Below, piece by piece: positions 60,974 through 64,000 of a DNA stretch of 64,000 nt. The position numbers were made by a program, and so were the translations under genes. Source of the DNA: Virgifigura deserti (GTDB taxonomy: Bacteria; Pseudomonadota; Alphaproteobacteria; Dongiales; Dongiaceae); NCBI GenBank assembly GCA_003576685.1, contig QOZR01000004.1:1-64000 (forward strand), given 5' to 3'. How positions within the stretch are numbered: position 1 is the stretch's first letter; each line of letters opens with the position of its first letter. The notes under the pieces were generated by a model that was not told the origin of the DNA, searched no databases, and worked only from the letters and a program-made list of their open reading frames with translations.

Positions 60974-61420
60974 ATGTCAAATTCCAAAACCGTTCCATTC
61001 GAAACGACGCTGCACGTCCGCGATCACTGCTTGTGCTTGGCCGCCCAGCGGGCAGCCCGCGCCCTGGCGCGCCGCTTCGATGAGGCGCTGCGTCCGATCG
61101 GCCTGACAAGCGGGCAGTTTTCGCTGCTGATGTCGCTCAACCGCCCCAAACCGCCATCGATCGGCTCGGTCGCGGCGCTCCTAGCTATGGATCGCACCAC
61201 CCTGACGGCCAACCTCAAGCCCCTCGAAAGACGCGGGTTGGTGGAGACCGCGGTCGATCCGGCCGACCGGCGCGGGCGGCTGCTGACGCTGACGGAGGCC
61301 GGTCGGATGCTGCTGCGATCCGCGGTGCCGATCTGGGAGCATACGCATGAGGAAACCGAACGGCTCTTGGCGCAAACCGATGTCGAAACCTTGCGCGCCG
61401 GCTTGCGCGCCCTGGCATGA
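60974..61420 (+). CDS. MarR-family transcriptional regulator
   Basis: 148-residue winged-helix regulator. LTSGQFSLLMSLNRPKPPSIGSVAALLAMDRTTLTANLKPLERRGLVE (about 44-91) is the DNA-binding domain and DPADRRGRLLTLTEAGRMLL the wing with the DxRxR motif. Three Cys lie near the N-terminus (DHCLCLAA). The ATG is at 60974, with AAGG only two bases before it, so the ribosome site is poor or the message is leaderless. Divergent from GST-DUF1428. Confidence 0.92.
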   Translation: MSNSKTVPFETTLHVRDHCLCLAAQRAARALARRFDEALRPIGLTSGQFSLLMSLNRPKPPSIGSVAALLAMDRTTLTANLKPLERRGLVETAVDPADRRGRLLTLTEAGRMLLRSAVPIWEHTHEETERLLAQTDVETLRAGLRALA

Positions 61421-61662
61421 TGCGGTGTCGGACAAACTGACGACGGCAGACGCGGCACCGGCAAGAAGTGCCGGGTAAAGCCTGCACGACCGGGCCGCCA
61501 TAGGTCCGAAGCACCTGCCGGAATCCCGGCATGATCCAGTAAATCGGCGGATAAGCCCGCTTGGCGGGAGTTGGCACGAAGGCTGCACGGGTATGGCTGT
61601 GACGGCGCCTGCGATCGCGTCGTCCGAGTGAACCGAACGGCGAGGAATAGGCCAGCCCGAAG

Positions 61663-62382
61663 ATGGAAAACGCAACCTACATTGCCCTGTCGCGCCAGAT
61701 GGTCCTGCGTCGCGAGATGGACATCATCGCACACAACATGGCGAACACCGAGACGCCGGCCTTCAAGGGCGAGGACATGCTGTTCGTCGAGTATCTGTCG
61801 CGGACCGACGACGGCGCGCGCCTCTCCTTCGTGCAGGATTTCGGCCTTGTCCGCGACCTCTCCGAGGGTCCGATGACGGCCACCGGCAACAACCTCGATT
61901 TCGCGATCCACGGCAACGGCTACTTCGTCGTCGACACGCCGCAGGGCGAGCGCTACACGCGGGTCGGCCGGTTCCAGATCGATGCGCAGGACCAGCTCGT
62001 CACCAGCCAGGGCCACGCCGTTCTCGACACGGGCGGCGCCCCGATCTTCGCCCCCGCCGAGAATGGAGAGATCGTCGTCGCGCGCGACGGCACCATTTCC
62101 GTCAACGGCGAGCCTCTCGGCCGGATCGCCGTGGTGCAGTTCGAGGACGAGCAGGCGATGCGCAAGCTCGCCGGCGGCCTCTATACCGGCGACGATCCGC
62201 AGCCCGCGCTCGACGCGGAGATCGTTCAAGGCATGGTCGAGGACTCCAACGTCGAGCCGGTGCTGGAGCTGACCCGCATGATCACCGTGCTGCGGAGCTA
62301 TCAGTCGGCCCAGCGCATGATGGAGACCGAGCACGAACGGCAGCGCCGCGGCATCAGCACCCTCGTTTCTTCGAATTCATAA
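61663..62382 (+). CDS. flgF: Flagellar proximal rod protein FlgF
   Basis: 239 residues. The N-terminus YIALSRQMVLRREMDIIAHNMANTETPAFKGE is the rod signature in its alphaproteobacterial FlgF form. TGNNLDFAIHGNGYFVVDTPQGERYTRVGRFQID is the conserved FlgE/F/G core. The C-terminal helix is VLELTRMITVLRSYQSAQRMMETEHERQRRGI. It lies 17 bases before flgG. The 240 bases upstream hold no gene and must contain the promoter. Confidence 0.95.
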   Translation: MENATYIALSRQMVLRREMDIIAHNMANTETPAFKGEDMLFVEYLSRTDDGARLSFVQDFGLVRDLSEGPMTATGNNLDFAIHGNGYFVVDTPQGERYTRVGRFQIDAQDQLVTSQGHAVLDTGGAPIFAPAENGEIVVARDGTISVNGEPLGRIAVVQFEDEQAMRKLAGGLYTGDDPQPALDAEIVQGMVEDSNVEPVLELTRMITVLRSYQSAQRMMETEHERQRRGISTLVSSNS

Positions 62383-62399
62383 GCAAGGGAGCGAAGCAC

Positions 62400-63185
62400 A
62401 TGAGATCGCTCAATATCGCGGCGACCGGAATGCTGGCCCAGCAGCTCAATGTCGAGGTCATCTCCAACAACATCGCCAATATGAACACGACCGGCTTCAA
62501 GCGCCGGCGCGCCGAGTTCGCCGATCTGCTCTACCAGAATCTGCGGCGGGTCGGCTCCACCTCCTCCGACGCCGGCACCATCGTGCCGGCCGGGGTGCAG
62601 GTCGGCGTCGGCGTCAAGCCGACCGCGGTCTACCGCATCTCCGAGCAGGGCAACATGATCATCACCGACAACCAACTCGACGTCGCCATTCAAGGGCGCG
62701 GCTATTTCGAGATCGAGATGCCGAACGGCGAGATCGGCTATACCCGGGCCGGCGCATTGCAGCGCAGCGAAGACGGGATGATCGTGACCGCCGACGGCTA
62801 TCCCGTCCTGCCGGGCATCACCGTTCCGGAAGATGCGACCTCCATTACGATCAACGGCACCGGTGAAGTGCTGATCACGCTCGAAGGCGCGGTCGCACCG
62901 CAAAATGTCGGCCAGTTCGAGCTGGCTACCTTCGCCAACGAGGACGGGCTGTCGGCGATCGGCGACAACCTCCTGCTCGAGACCCCGGCCTCCGGCCCGC
63001 CGATCGTGAGCACGCCCGGATCGGAGGGCTTCGGGACCCTGCAGCAGGGCTTCCTTGAAACCTCGAACGTCAATGTGGTGTCCGAGATCACCAACCTGAT
63101 CACCGCACAGCGCGCCTACGAAATGAACTCGAAGGTCATCCAGACCTCCGACGAGATGATGGGCTCGCTTTCACAGATGCGTTAG
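62400..63185 (+). CDS. flgG: Flagellar distal rod protein FlgG
   Basis: 261 residues, normal length. MRSLNIAATGMLAQQLNVEV, then ISNNIANMNTTGFKRRRAEF is the FlgG start; QGNMIITDNQLDVAIQGRGYFEIEMPNGEIGYTRAGALQR the core; EGFGTLQQGFLETSNVNVVSEITNLITAQRAYEMNSKVIQTSDEMM the C-terminal helix. GGGAGCGAAG precedes the ATG. Operon with flgF and flgA. Confidence 0.97.
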   Translation: MRSLNIAATGMLAQQLNVEVISNNIANMNTTGFKRRRAEFADLLYQNLRRVGSTSSDAGTIVPAGVQVGVGVKPTAVYRISEQGNMIITDNQLDVAIQGRGYFEIEMPNGEIGYTRAGALQRSEDGMIVTADGYPVLPGITVPEDATSITINGTGEVLITLEGAVAPQNVGQFELATFANEDGLSAIGDNLLLETPASGPPIVSTPGSEGFGTLQQGFLETSNVNVVSEITNLITAQRAYEMNSKVIQTSDEMMGSLSQMR

Positions 63186-63198
63186 GGCGCTGATTCGC

Positions 63199-64000
63199 AT
63201 GAGCTATTCGCTTCGACGTCTCCTCCTCGCCGCGCTTCTTGCCGGCCTCTCCGGCACGGCTTCGGCTATGGAAGACATGCCGATGCCAGCGCCGCTCGCC
63301 TTGCGGTCGTCGGTGCTGGTGGAGGATTCGGTGATCCGCCTCGGCGACCTGTTCGACGGCGCCCTGAAGAACGGCGACACGGCAGTCGCCCGCGCTCCTG
63401 CCCCGGGCGCCAGCATCGTTCTGGATGCGCGCTGGCTCTCGGCCCTGGCGCGTACCTACAGCCTGCCCTGGCAACCGGACTCCCGCTTCGCGCAGGTGGC
63501 GGTCGGCCGGGCCAGCCAGAGGGTGGGCGCGTCGGAGATCAGGCAGGCCCTGGCCGCCGCCGCCGCCGCGCACGGGATCGAGGGACCGATCGAGGTCGCG
63601 CTCGACGCCAGCGGCATCGGCTTCCACCTGCCGGTCGATGTCGTGCCGACGGTGAAGATCCAGAAGCTGGCCCTCGATCGGGCGAGCGGACGCTTCGCGG
63701 CGTCCGTCGTCGCGCCGGCGGATGGGCCGGTGGCGGCGCGGGCCACGGTTTCCGGCCGGATCTTCGCCCTGGTCGAGGTACCGGTGCCGGTTCGCCGCCT
63801 TGCACCCGGCGAGGTCATCCGCGAGGCCGACCTCGAGTGGAGCCTGGTGCGCGCCGACCGCGTCACGTCCAGCACCCTGGTCGACCCCGAACGGCTGGCA
63901 GGTAAGTCGCCGCGTCGTCCGCTGCATCCCGGCCACCCCATTCGCAAGACCGAAGTGGAGCGCGTGATCCTGGTCGAGAAGGGCAGCATCGTAACGATGG
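63199..64000 (+). CDS. flgA: Flagellar P-ring assembly chaperone FlgA, cut by the window edge
   Basis: The first 267 codons are present and open to the edge. A signal peptide (MSYSLRRLLLAALLAGLSGT, cleavage near ASAM) is followed by the SAF-like region PVPVRRLAPGEVIREADLEW, RVTSSTLVDPERLAGKSPRR and PLHPGHPIRKTEVE, diagnostic of FlgA, then VILVEKGSIVTM. Perhaps 60-70 residues are missing. The start lies 13 bases after flgG. Confidence 0.92.
   Translation, partial: MSYSLRRLLLAALLAGLSGTASAMEDMPMPAPLALRSSVLVEDSVIRLGDLFDGALKNGDTAVARAPAPGASIVLDARWLSALARTYSLPWQPDSRFAQVAVGRASQRVGASEIRQALAAAAAAHGIEGPIEVALDASGIGFHLPVDVVPTVKIQKLALDRASGRFAASVVAPADGPVAARATVSGRIFALVEVPVPVRRLAPGEVIREADLEWSLVRADRVTSSTLVDPERLAGKSPRRPLHPGHPIRKTEVERVILVEKGSIVTM

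Noticed and set aside
61024..62334. Minus-strand frame of 436 codons
   Set aside because: Antisense of the MarR gene and flgF, both well supported.

Overview
The window is GC-rich DNA from a flagellated alphaproteobacterium, most likely a Rhodospirillales-like lineage. The evidence is gene content: CckA lies directly downstream of a flgB-flgC-fliE-fliQ-fliR-flhB run, a DUF6468/MotE/FliM/FliL group and an alphaproteobacterial-type CheY-CheZ pair are present, and several kinds of palindromic intergenic repeat recur. No rRNA, tRNA or CRISPR array was recognised.

Left accessory part (1-26 kb). A two-gene Hachiman antiphage system (hamA 698-1477, hamB 1461-4958) has gene fragments against its right side: the first ~30 codons of a short-chain dehydrogenase, then a 68-bp copy of the 3' end of an FAD oxidoreductase whose intact relative lies at 7.3 kb. 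Next come an alpha/beta hydrolase, an SRAP (YedK/HMCES) protein, the FAD oxidoreductase, a DUF5996-acetyltransferase fusion, mscL and a TRAP solute-binding protein. At 12.3-13.1 kb there is a short array that looks like integron gene cassettes: a VOC gene with a clear attC site, then a frameshifted Nudix gene, with no integrase in the window. A LysR regulator then precedes a tight operon of YjiH-type membrane protein, M20-type amidohydrolase and COG0523 GTPase. After this come an IS5-type transposase remnant, a DUF1993 protein, the TRAP permease genes dctQ-dctM, a three-PAS hybrid kinase and two small paralogous proteins.

Flagellar part (26-64 kb). Flagellar and chemotaxis genes are split into blocks by unrelated genes. 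Block 1 (26.1-32.1 kb, minus strand): flgB, flgC, fliE, fliQ, fliR, flhB, cckA, with csrA diverging. Block 2 (39.7-41.6 kb, plus): FlhB-C-like protein, unknown small protein, fliO, fliP. Block 3 (45.5-51.5 kb, minus): cheY, cheZ, a MotB-like protein without the stator aspartate, motB, and a giant AMIN-like/TPR exported protein. Block 4 (55.0-57.9 kb, minus): fliL, fliM, DUF6468, motE. Block 5 (61.7 kb to the edge, plus): flgF, flgG, flgA. Between them lie ilvD, a VOC/GlxA/FAD-oxidase/homocysteine-methyltransferase group, an isoquinoline-oxidoreductase-like pair with an HxlR regulator, a decayed IS5/EamA patch with a DUF1326 gene and an HWE kinase, two lipoproteins, and a MarR-controlled GST-DUF1428 pair.

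Two dispersed repeat families run through the intergenic spaces. One has a GGTTTCAAACC core (copies near 12.0, 13.3, 19.4, 21.6 and 26.1 kb). The other is a hairpin built on CCGATCAGGTTG or CCGATCACATCG (34.5, 39.5, 45.5, 58.0 and 59.4 kb); its copies lie mainly beside junctions between flagellar and accessory blocks. Together with at least eight gene fragments, they mark a region reworked by repeated insertion and deletion.
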